This document shows, in pieces, positions 35,624 to 43,070 of a stretch of DNA of 64,000 nucleotides; within the stretch, counting starts at the first letter, position 1, and every line of letters begins with the position of its first letter. Source of the stretch: Salinivenus lutea (lineage in GTDB: Bacteria; Bacteroidota; Rhodothermia; Rhodothermales; Salinibacteraceae); the NCBI GenBank assembly GCA_002894685.1, contig NCRC01000019.1:1-64000 (forward strand). The letters run 5' to 3'. The notes below the pieces were generated by a model, which searched no databases, had not been told where the DNA came from, and was given only the letters and a program-made list of their open reading frames with translations. The translations under genes were made by a program, and so were the position numbers.

Positions 35624-36316
35624 ATGCCTCGCCCCCTCCCCTCCTGGGTTCCTGCCCTCCTGCCCGGGCTCCTCATCCTCGTACTGCTGAGCGTCCTGGG
35701 ATGCACCTCGACGGACGCCGACGGCACGGCCCCGGCCCCGCCGGACACCACCCTGCCCGCCGCCGTGGCCGACACCGCCACCTTTGCCGGCGGCTGCTTC
35801 TGGTGCATGGAGCCGCCCTACGACAAAATTGAGGGCGTGGCCTCCACCATTCCGGGGTTCGCGGGGGGCGACGTCAAAAACCCAAGCTACGACCAGGTCA
35901 CCACCGGCACCACGGGGCACACCGAGGTCGTGCAGGTCATCTACGACTCCACCACGGTCGACTACGAGCGCCTCCTCCGCGTCTACTGGCACAACGTCGA
36001 CCCCTTCGACGACGGCGGGCAGTTCTGCGACCGCGGCTCGTCCTATCGGCCCGTCATCTTCGCCCACAACGCCGAGCAGCGGCGCCTGGCCGAGCAGTCG
36101 AAGGCCACCGTCGCCGCGCGGTTCGACCAGGAGATCGTCGTGCCGGTCCAGTCGCTCGACGCGTTCTACGCCGCCGAGGAGTACCACCAGAACTTTTACC
36201 AGAAAAACCCGGGCCGCTACAACAGCTACCGCGACGGCTGCGGCCGGGACGCCCGCCTGAAAGAGATCTGGGGCGAGGCGGCCATGACCGACGCCTCCCT
36301 CGATGGTGGAGCATAA
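35624..36316 (+). CDS. msrA: lipoprotein peptide methionine sulfoxide reductase MsrA
   Basis: A 230-residue MsrA that reduces methionine-S-sulfoxide in damaged proteins. FAGGCFWCMEPPYDKIEGV has the catalytic Cys58 in GCFWC. TGTTGHTEVVQVIYD, GQFCDRGSSYRPVIF and EYHQNFYQKNPG are conserved. DGCGRD provides a likely resolving Cys. A lipobox ending LGC at Cys27 precedes a Pro/Asp-rich linker, so the enzyme is probably tethered in the envelope rather than cytosolic. It would need an external electron donor. Confidence 0.93.
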   Translation: MPRPLPSWVPALLPGLLILVLLSVLGCTSTDADGTAPAPPDTTLPAAVADTATFAGGCFWCMEPPYDKIEGVASTIPGFAGGDVKNPSYDQVTTGTTGHTEVVQVIYDSTTVDYERLLRVYWHNVDPFDDGGQFCDRGSSYRPVIFAHNAEQRRLAEQSKATVAARFDQEIVVPVQSLDAFYAAEEYHQNFYQKNPGRYNSYRDGCGRDARLKEIWGEAAMTDASLDGGA

Positions 36317-36487
36317 TCTTTTCCCCCTCCGCCGTCGCCCCGTCCATGGGTCCCAGGGGCATTGATCCTTTTCGGGGGCGACCATATCTTTAGAATACGC
36401 ACGGTTCGCCCGTCGCCAAAAGAGGCAGTGCGATGTCCCATCGATCCGGCACCTCGTGCGGCCACCGTGGAGAACTTTTCGGGCCCC

Positions 36488-36913
36488 TCATCCCCCGTTC
36501 GCCGGCAGACCCTGGAATCCCGCCTGTCGGAAGTGATCATCGAACGTGAGCGCACGGTCCAGGTCCCTCCGGTTCATCACGACAAACGACAGGCAATCCG
36601 TGAGCGAATATCGCTTGTCGGGCCGATTGCGGAAGCGGGCCCATCCGGCCTCCAACAGCGGTCGTGTTTCCGGCACAACCTCAACCCGCGGGCTTGTGCG
36701 AAGTCGCTCCCCAATCTCCACAGCCTTCGCGTGGTGCCCGCGTCCGTTGAAGAAGGTCACGCACTCGTCGAACACATAGGTCGTCGTGACAATCGACGGA
36801 TACTCCGGGCCGATGTGGCGCCAGTGGTCAATCGCGCGCCGATGATGCTGGTCATCAGCAGCCTCCAGCGCAATCACGTACCCGGTGTCCAGAAAGAGCG
36901 CCTCACCGGTCAT
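36488..36913 (-). CDS. vapC: PIN-domain toxin (VapC-like)
   Basis: A 141-residue PIN-domain ribonuclease. LFLDTGYVIALEAAD carries the first Asp, TTYVFDECVTFF the second acid, and SLTDCLSFVVMNRRD plus ALTFDDHF the last Asp residues, so all four metal-binding acids are present. VapC toxins cleave tRNA or rRNA when free of antitoxin. Its start overlaps the end of the upstream antitoxin gene by 11 bp. The ATG at 36913 is the only start that gives the PIN N-terminus. Confidence 0.9.
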   Translation of the reverse strand: MTGEALFLDTGYVIALEAADDQHHRRAIDHWRHIGPEYPSIVTTTYVFDECVTFFNGRGHHAKAVEIGERLRTSPRVEVVPETRPLLEAGWARFRNRPDKRYSLTDCLSFVVMNRRDLDRALTFDDHFRQAGFQGLPANGG

Positions 36914-37226
36914 AGAGATACTGGTCGTGATGCTCCGACGCGTCGGGGGGTTCACAAGAGACCGGATTCCGACCGAGTCCCTGAAGGGGATCCTCCTCCG
37001 GTGCGCCGTCTCGCTCGTCCGCCTCCCGGACCGGTTCGAGAATGATCCGCCCCTCCTCTTCCCGCACCTCAACCTCCTTCACATTCCCGAGCATGCGCCT
37101 GGGAATCGTCACGCCGTGCGTTCTGACGGATAACTTTATGGCGGTATAAAGAGGACATGAGACAGTGCCTTGCTTTTGCAACGCAATATCGCAAGCGAGG
37201 GTTCGTTTTGGCGACCCCCAGGGCAC
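36903..37226 (-). CDS. vapB: AbrB/MazE-type antitoxin of the PIN toxin (start uncertain)
   Basis: A short DNA-binding antitoxin. IKLSVRTHGVTIPRRMLG and EVREEEGRIILEPV form a swapped-hairpin AbrB-type domain; the acidic C-terminal tail is expected to wrap the toxin. It ends inside the toxin gene start, so the two are coupled. The start is unclear: GTG at 37226 gives 107 residues and TTG at 37181 gives 92, but the family normally begins near the Ile codon at 37139, which is ATA. I kept the GTG; a shorter form is likely. Confidence 0.65.
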   Translation of the reverse strand: MPWGSPKRTLACDIALQKQGTVSCPLYTAIKLSVRTHGVTIPRRMLGNVKEVEVREEEGRIILEPVREADERDGAPEEDPLQGLGRNPVSCEPPDASEHHDQYLYDR

Positions 37227-37497
37227 CCCCTACCGTCACCGCGCCTGGCTCGGAACGCCATCCACAACCCATCGGAGGAACCTCGCCGTCCGTCTGATCG
37301 GCCCAAAATGAGCTGAGCGCGACGGCTTTCCCTGCCCATTACTTGACGGTCGACGCCCGGCCCGGCGCAAAAGAGTTCGGGGACAGTGGCCGGTTTCGGA
37401 CGCCACAGAAATCGACGTTGCCTTCGCCGGTGCTCATTTGTAGTATCAGCAGGAGAGTTGCCGTCCCCTCGCACCGTTCCCGCAACGTCGTTTCGCC
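37227..37497. other. 271-bp gap upstream of abgT and the vapBC operon
   Basis: Divergent intergenic region. It should hold the autoregulated antitoxin promoter and the abgT promoter. A palindromic-looking TTGCGATATTGCGTTGCAA lies at about 37176-37194 on the minus strand, within the annotated antitoxin extension, and may be an operator. No gene seen. Confidence 0.35.
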
Positions 37498-39039
37498 ATG
37501 GCCTCCGAGTCTCCCTCCACCGACACCGCCCCCACCTGGTCCGATCGCTGGCTCAACCGCATCGAGCGGACCGGCAACGCGCTCCCCGACCCCGTCACGC
37601 TCTTCTTCATCTTCATCGCCATCGTGATGGTGGCGTCGTGGATCGCGCACACCGCCGAGGTGAGTGTGGTGCACCCGGGCACCGACGAGACGATCGCCGC
37701 CGACAACCTCTTCTCGTCGGACAACATCCAGCGCCTCTTCACGGACATGGCGGAGACCTTCGCCGACTTCCCGCCGCTGGGGCTGGTGCTGGTGGTGATG
37801 CTCGGCATCGGCGTGGCGGACAAGACCGGCCTCATCAGCGCGGCCCTCAAGTCGTTCGTCACGAGCGTGCCGGACGTGCTGCTGACCGCCGCCCTCATCT
37901 TTGCGGGCGTGATGTCGAGCCTCGCCGTCGATGCGGGCTACGTGGTCGTCATTCCGCTGGGCGCCGTGCTGTTTTACGGCGTGGGGCGGCACCCGCTGGC
38001 GGGCCTGGCCGCCGCCTTTGCGGGGGTCTCGGCCGGCTTTAGCGCCAACCTGCTCCTGACCTCCCTCGACCCCCTCCTCGCCAGCTTCACCGAGCCGGCG
38101 GCCCAGTTGATCGACGAGGACTACAGCGTGCCGGTGACGGCCAACTGGTACATTATGATTGCGCTCACCCCCGTCTTTATCGCCGTGGGCAGCTACATTA
38201 CCGAAGCCATTATCGAGCCCTACCTCGGCGACTACGAGCCGCCCGAGGACTTCGAGGCCGAGGACATCGACGACGGCGCCCTCTCCGACACGGAGCGCCG
38301 CGGGCTGCGTTGGGCCGGGGGCGTGACCCTCGCCGCGATCCTCGGCGTGGTGCTGATGGCGGTGCCCGAGGGCGCCCCGCTGGCCGAGTTCGAGGCCCTC
38401 ATCGAGAGCATCGTCGCCCTCATGGTCTTCCTCTTCTTCCTCCCCGGCCTGGCCTACGGCATCGTGGTGGGCGAGATTGAGGACGACTCCGACGTGGCGG
38501 ACATGATGGCGGATACGATGGCCGACATGGGCGCGTACATCGTCCTGGCCTTCGCGGCGGCCCACTTCATCGCCATGTTCGAGTGGTCAAACCTCGGCTC
38601 CATCATCGCCATCAGCGGGGCCGACCTGCTGCAGAACATCGGGTTCACCGGCATTCCGCTCCTCATCGCGTTTATCTTCGTCTCCGGCCTCATCAACCTG
38701 TTCGTCGGCAGCGCCTCGGCGAAGTGGGCCATCATGGCGCCCGTCTTCGTGCCGATGCTCATGCTGGCGGGCGACCCCGGCTACTCCCCCGAAACCGTGC
38801 AGGCCGCCTACCGCATCGGCGACGCCTTCACCAACATCCTCACGCCGCTCCTGCCCTACTTCCCCCTCGTCATCATCTTCGCGCAGCGGTACGACGAGGA
38901 CGTGGGGATCGGGAGCATCATTGCCCTCATGCTGCCCTACTCCATCGCCTTTGGCGTGGTGAGCACGCTCGTCTTTCTGCTGTGGGTGCTCTTCGGCCTG
39001 CCGCTCGGGCCGGGCGCGGAGCTGTACTACATGGGATGA
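37498..39039 (+). CDS. AbgT-family transporter
   Basis: A 513-residue membrane transporter with about 11-13 helices. The N-terminus LNRIERTGNALPDPVTLFFI is the AbgT-family signature, followed by ADKTGLISAALKSFV and SSLAVDAGYVVVIPLG. GSASAKWAIMAPVFVPMLML is the second hairpin motif. Known members import p-aminobenzoyl-glutamate or export sulfonamides and p-aminobenzoate by ion coupling; the substrate here is unknown. The gene stands between two toxin-antitoxin modules. Confidence 0.92.
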   Translation: MASESPSTDTAPTWSDRWLNRIERTGNALPDPVTLFFIFIAIVMVASWIAHTAEVSVVHPGTDETIAADNLFSSDNIQRLFTDMAETFADFPPLGLVLVVMLGIGVADKTGLISAALKSFVTSVPDVLLTAALIFAGVMSSLAVDAGYVVVIPLGAVLFYGVGRHPLAGLAAAFAGVSAGFSANLLLTSLDPLLASFTEPAAQLIDEDYSVPVTANWYIMIALTPVFIAVGSYITEAIIEPYLGDYEPPEDFEAEDIDDGALSDTERRGLRWAGGVTLAAILGVVLMAVPEGAPLAEFEALIESIVALMVFLFFLPGLAYGIVVGEIEDDSDVADMMADTMADMGAYIVLAFAAAHFIAMFEWSNLGSIIAISGADLLQNIGFTGIPLLIAFIFVSGLINLFVGSASAKWAIMAPVFVPMLMLAGDPGYSPETVQAAYRIGDAFTNILTPLLPYFPLVIIFAQRYDEDVGIGSIIALMLPYSIAFGVVSTLVFLLWVLFGLPLGPGAELYYMG

Positions 39040-39304
39040 CGCGCAGGGCCCCTTCTTAGAGCCTGTCTCAACGCCGTGTCCGAACGTCGCGCTGAGCCCC
39101 GTGCTGAACCCGCTTCAGTATTGATTCAGAGCCCATCCAGCCAATCGATGAGGTTTTGGCCCGCGGATGGATAGGCGCCACACGAGCGAAGGGCGGTGAC
39201 CAGAGGGAACGAGTGCTCGTGGGCCGCGACTGATGCAATAGATCACGTCTGGAGCGACGACGGAGCGTGTTTCAGAGCAACAGTGCTGGTCTTGGGAAAG
39301 ACAC
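39040..39304. other. 265-bp gap after abgT, possible insertion-sequence scar
   Basis: Non-coding. It begins with AGAGCCTGTCTCAA at 39058, resembling IS5-family ends as I remember them, and then shows no open frame. No matching inverted end was found. Confidence 0.25.
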
Positions 39305-39727
39305 TTAGTCGCGCCGGTGGTCGAGGATCGTGAGAAGCTCCCGCGGGGTGTGCACCGACAGGGCGGCGCCGCTGAAGTCCGCCGCGTTGCGGGTCACAAT
39401 GCCGTCCGCCCCGGCCCTCCGGGCCGCACTGTGGAGAACGGCGTCCTCGTAGTCGGCAAATCCCGATTGGGTCGCCCGCAAGAGCACGTGGCGATTCACC
39501 CCCGCGACATCGAAAAGCTGGAGAAGCACTTCCACCTTCTCATGGGCGACGGTGGATCCACGGTTGCTGTCGAGAAGGTAATAGATCGTCGTGACGGTGG
39601 TCGCCCCAAGGAGTCCGTCTACCGTCCCGTGAGCATTTGCGTCGAAAAGGCGCGCGGCGGGCTCGACGAACGGTTCTCGATTCAGAAAAACGTCGAGGAC
39701 CATGTTGGTATCGAACAGGATCCTCAT
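39305..39727 (-). CDS. vapC: second PIN-domain toxin (VapC-like)
   Basis: A 140-residue PIN ribonuclease unrelated in detail to the first. ILFDTNMVLDVFLNREPF gives Asp6, GATTVTTIYYLLD follows, and GFADYEDAVLHSAARRAGAD plus IVTRNAADF hold the other acids. This is the PIN type that pairs with ribbon-helix-helix-like antitoxins. Its start codon overlaps the antitoxin stop in an ATGA arrangement. Confidence 0.9.
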   Translation of the reverse strand: MRILFDTNMVLDVFLNREPFVEPAARLFDANAHGTVDGLLGATTVTTIYYLLDSNRGSTVAHEKVEVLLQLFDVAGVNRHVLLRATQSGFADYEDAVLHSAARRAGADGIVTRNAADFSGAALSVHTPRELLTILDHRRD

Positions 39728-39975
39728 GTCGGTTCCTCCAGGTGTTTCTCTTCAAGATACTGCTTGTAGTCGGCCTCATCGGCCCCTTCCAAGAGCCCGA
39801 CAAACTGTCGGGTGGTTTCGGAGATCGACGTCTGCGGTTGCTCCCCCTCGTTTTCCGTCACGGCGGCAAAATACTCTTCCACAAGCCGCGACACGGACGT
39901 GTCTCGCTCCGCCGCGTAGGCCTTGGCCCGCTCAATCACGTTTTCGTCCAGCCGCAGGGTGAGTTTTTTGGACAT
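39724..39975 (-). CDS. vapB: RHH-like antitoxin (DUF6364 type)
   Basis: An 83-residue antitoxin beginning MSKKLTLRLDENVIERAKAY, a ribbon-helix-helix-like start typical of DUF6364 partners of PIN toxins. SVSRLVEEYFAAV completes the DNA-binding part, and an acidic tail (QYLEEKHLEEPT) should bind the toxin. The stop shares 4 bp with the toxin start (ATGA). The ATG at 39975 was chosen; earlier ATGs add only a poorly conserved leader. TTGAAA and TAATGA elements lie upstream, a possible promoter. Confidence 0.85.
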   Translation of the reverse strand: MSKKLTLRLDENVIERAKAYAAERDTSVSRLVEEYFAAVTENEGEQPQTSISETTRQFVGLLEGADEADYKQYLEEKHLEEPT

Positions 39976-40114
39976 GGCGGCACTGCTCATTATGGATGCG
40001 ACGTACATTTTCAAAAACTCTATACGTCCCGCCGCACCCCAGGTTCGGCCGAATCACGCCCCCACGCCGCGGCGTTACTCTCGTGCACGACTTTGGGCGC
40101 CATCCCTCCGGTCC

Positions 40115-41995
40115 ATGACAGAGATTCTCGACGACAAGCCCGACGCGCTCCGGCAGAAGCTCGACTCCCTCCCCACCGAGCCGGGCGTCTACAAATTTCT
40201 GGACGACGAGGGCGCTGTCCTGTACGTGGGCAAGGCCAAAAACCTGCGCAGCCGCGTCCGCTCCTACTTCCAGAGCAGCCGCCAGCGCGACGGCCGCATC
40301 GAGGTGATGGTGAAAAAGGCCGTCGACGTGGACCTCATCGTGACGGACACGGAGGCGGAGGCGCTCATCCTGGAGAACAACCAGATCAAGGAGCTGCAGC
40401 CCCGCTACAACGTCAACCTGCGGGACGACAAGACCTACCCCTACATCTGCATCAAGAATGAGCGCTTCCCCCGCGTCTTCAAGACGCGCACCGTAAAGCA
40501 GGACGGCTCCGACTACTTCGGGCCGTACACCAACGTGTCGAAGATGAACGACATGATGGACGCGATCCGGTCCGTCTTTCAGCTGCGCACCTGCTCGCTC
40601 GACCTCACGGAGGAGAAGATTGCGGAGGGAAAGTACGACGTGTGCCTGCAGTACCACATCGACAACTGCCAGGCCCCGTGCGTCGGGAAGCAGTCCGAGG
40701 CCGACTACATGGAGACCATCGAGCAGGTGAAGTCGCTGCTGAACGGACAGACCCAGTCGCTCATCGACCGGCTGACGGACGAAATGGAGACCGCCTCCGA
40801 GGAGCGCAACTTTGAGGAGGCCGCCCGCCTGCGCGACCAGATTCAGGCCCTCAAGGAGTACTCGCAGCAGCAGAAGGTGGTGAGCCAGGACTTCGAGGAC
40901 CGCGACGTGTTTGCCCTGCACGTCGACCGCGACGAGGGCATCGCCTGCGGGGTCCTCTTCCAGGTGCGCGAGGGCAAAATGATTGGCGAGCGGCACACCT
41001 ACCTGAAGCGCATCGACGGCCGCACGGACGAAGAACTCATGCTCTCCTTCGTGGAGACCTACTACGCGGACGCCAACTTCGTCCCGGAGGAGGTGCTTCT
41101 CTCCCACGACCCCAACGACCATCCCGCGCAGGACACCCACGCCCTGGAAGCACTGCTGCGGCAGGCGAAGGGCCATCAGGTGCCGATCAAGGTCCCCCAG
41201 CGCGGCGAAAAGGCCAGCCTCGTCCGCATGGCCCAGTCCAACGCCAAGCTGAAGGTGGGCGAGTGGAAGACCCAGCGCATGAAGCGGGAGCGCGACCGCA
41301 TCCCCGAAAGCCTGAAGGCCCTGGCCGACCAGCTGGGCCTCGACGATCCGCCGCGCCGCATCGACGGAATCGACGTGTCGCACCACGGCGGCAAGGAAAC
41401 CGTCGCCTCCTGCGTGGTCTTCACGGACGCCACCCCCCGCAAGAGCGACTACCGCACCTACAAGATCCGGTCTACCGACGAGGGCACGCCCGACGACTAC
41501 CAGGCCATGCGCGAGGTGGTGCGCCGCCGCTACCGACGCATGATCGAGGAGGACGGCCCCTGGCCCGACCTCGTCGTCATCGATGGCGGCAAGGGACAGC
41601 TCTCCAGCGCCGTCGAGGTCCTCAAGGACGTGGGGGCGTTCGACCGGGTGCCCGTCATCGGCCTCGCCAAGCGGCTGGAAGAGGTCTTCCGCCCCGGCGA
41701 CTCCGACCCGGTCTTCTTCGCCAAGGACAGCCCGGCGCTCCAGGTGCTGCAGAAGGTGCGGGACGAGGCGCATCGGTTTGCGGTCACCTATCAGCGCAAG
41801 CGGCGCAAGAAGCAGACGCTGCAGTCCGAACTCCTCGACATCCACGGCATTGGGGAGAAGACCGCGCAGACCCTCCTCAGCGAGTTCGGCTCGGTGGCCA
41901 AGGTAAAAGAGACCGACGAAGACGCCCTCGCCGACGTGGTGGGCCCGGCCAAGGCCGAAAAGGTGACGTCGTACTACGCCGAAAATGGCGACTGA
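40115..41995 (+). CDS. uvrC: UvrABC excision nuclease subunit C
   Basis: A 626-residue dual-incision nuclease of nucleotide excision repair. The N-terminal GIY-YIG domain (PGVYKFLDDEGAVLYVGKAK) makes the 3' cut. A UVR motif (EEAARLRDQIQALKEYSQQQ) near 240 binds UvrB. The RNase H-like C-terminal domain (IDGIDVSHHGGKETVASCVV, then DLVVIDGGKGQLSSAVEVL) makes the 5' cut. A helix-hairpin-helix pair (LDIHGIGEKTAQTLLSEFG) ends the protein. The start at 40115 matches the family; the frame is open upstream over the antitoxin's region. Confidence 0.96.
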   Translation: MTEILDDKPDALRQKLDSLPTEPGVYKFLDDEGAVLYVGKAKNLRSRVRSYFQSSRQRDGRIEVMVKKAVDVDLIVTDTEAEALILENNQIKELQPRYNVNLRDDKTYPYICIKNERFPRVFKTRTVKQDGSDYFGPYTNVSKMNDMMDAIRSVFQLRTCSLDLTEEKIAEGKYDVCLQYHIDNCQAPCVGKQSEADYMETIEQVKSLLNGQTQSLIDRLTDEMETASEERNFEEAARLRDQIQALKEYSQQQKVVSQDFEDRDVFALHVDRDEGIACGVLFQVREGKMIGERHTYLKRIDGRTDEELMLSFVETYYADANFVPEEVLLSHDPNDHPAQDTHALEALLRQAKGHQVPIKVPQRGEKASLVRMAQSNAKLKVGEWKTQRMKRERDRIPESLKALADQLGLDDPPRRIDGIDVSHHGGKETVASCVVFTDATPRKSDYRTYKIRSTDEGTPDDYQAMREVVRRRYRRMIEEDGPWPDLVVIDGGKGQLSSAVEVLKDVGAFDRVPVIGLAKRLEEVFRPGDSDPVFFAKDSPALQVLQKVRDEAHRFAVTYQRKRRKKQTLQSELLDIHGIGEKTAQTLLSEFGSVAKVKETDEDALADVVGPAKAEKVTSYYAENGD

Positions 41996-42020
41996 CTCCC
42001 CGTACCGGCTTCCCCCTGCC

Positions 42021-42299
42021 ATGACGCGATGCCCCAATTGCGACGCCCACCGGGAGAAGGACGACGAGTACTGCCCCGTGTGCGGCGAAATGTTTACGGG
42101 CCCGACGATCTCGGAGCGGACCGGGCCGCCCTGGTACCGTCGGTCCGATTTCATGGTCGCGTACGTCCTGCTCCTCTGGCCCGTCGCGCTCTACGGCCTG
42201 TACCGGCGCGATGCGTGGAATCAGAATGAGGACCAGTGGATGTTGGCCGGCTGCCTGCTCATGATGGGCGTGTGGGCGCTGTTGCTTCGGGGGCTGTAG
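42021..42299 (+). CDS. small zinc-ribbon membrane protein
   Basis: A 92-residue protein with an N-terminal zinc ribbon, CPNCDAHREKDDEYCPVCG, i.e. two CxxC knuckles. Two membrane helices follow (FMVAYVLLLWPVALYGLY and WMLAGCLLMMGVWALLL). I do not know its function. ATG 42021 is preferred; an ATG at 41985 overlaps the uvrC stop and adds 12 residues. It is probably co-transcribed with uvrC. Confidence 0.65.
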   Translation: MTRCPNCDAHREKDDEYCPVCGEMFTGPTISERTGPPWYRRSDFMVAYVLLLWPVALYGLYRRDAWNQNEDQWMLAGCLLMMGVWALLLRGL

Positions 42300-42384
42300 C
42301 CTGCAGAGGTCCCTCAGTCGCATCGGCCCCATCAATGTCCGGTCTCCGCCTCCCGTGCGGCGGTGTCCGGAGCCCCCACCGTGT

Positions 42385-42421
42385 CCCCTCCGTCGGACCT
42401 GCGGAGAGGGGCCCTCGTTTT
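42385..42421 (+). terminator. candidate terminator after uvrC operon
   Basis: CCCCTCCG (42385-42392) pairs with CGGAGAGGGG (42402-42411), eight pairs with a two-base bulge and a 9-nt loop. TTTT follows nine bases later at 42418-42421, which is farther than ideal. Confidence 0.4.
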
Positions 42422-42472
42422 GGGAGACTGCACTGCTCCTTCTCCTTTCTTGCAATAACGGAACAGATCCCC

Positions 42473-43003
42473 ATGGCGCTTGATGACCAGCACATCGTCG
42501 TCCTCCTCGACAAATCCTTCGAGGACCTGGAATTCTGGGTCCCCACCATGCGCCTCCGCGAGGAAGGGGCCGACGTGGTGATCGCCGGGCGCGAAGCGAA
42601 CCGCACCTTCACCGGCAAGCACGGCCTCACGGCCACAACCGAGGTGGCCGCCCGCACCCTGAGTGCCGACGACTTCGACGCGGTCGTGGTGCCCGGCGGC
42701 TGGGCGCCCGACAAGCTGCGGCGCGACCCGGGCGTGACGGACCTCGTGGCCGACATGGACGCGCACGACAAGATCGTCGCGCAGATCTGCCACGCCGGCC
42801 TGGTGGGCATCTCGGCCGGGATCGTGGAGGGGAAGCGCGCCACGGGGAGCCAGGGCATCAAGGACGACCTCGTGAACGCCGGGGCCACGTGGGTTGACGA
42901 GGCCGCCTTCCGCGACGGGAATCAGGTGTGGGGCCGGGTGGTGAAGGACATCCCCGCCTTCTGCCGCGTGCTCGTCGACGCGCTTCGGTCTCAACGCGAG
43001 TAG
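42473..43003 (+). CDS. DJ-1/PfpI-family protein
   Basis: A 176-residue protein of the class I glutamine amidotransferase-like fold, closest to YhbO/PfpI. IVVLLDKSFEDLEFWVPTMR has the conserved Glu, VVVPGGWAPDKLR follows, and AQICHAGLVGISAG holds the nucleophile Cys-His pair. Members act as deglycases, chaperones or proteases, and the debate is unresolved; here it is probably a stress protein. The ATG at 42473 fits the family. Confidence 0.9.
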   Translation: MALDDQHIVVLLDKSFEDLEFWVPTMRLREEGADVVIAGREANRTFTGKHGLTATTEVAARTLSADDFDAVVVPGGWAPDKLRRDPGVTDLVADMDAHDKIVAQICHAGLVGISAGIVEGKRATGSQGIKDDLVNAGATWVDEAAFRDGNQVWGRVVKDIPAFCRVLVDALRSQRE

Positions 43004-43070
43004 AACGTGCCCGCCTGCATCCTGGGCGGCCTGCCCTCCCCGCTGCTCTATCCGTTGAGGTGTACGCGTC

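Noticed and set aside
37136-37474. A 112-codon minus-strand frame ahead of the antitoxin
   Set aside because: Arg/Gly-rich, no motif, overlaps the antitoxin region in another frame; taken as a shadow or non-coding.
39119-39232. Transposase remnant in the gap after abgT
   Set aside because: A 30-codon open frame exists, but I could match it to no transposase end; only the 11-bp end-like motif remains.
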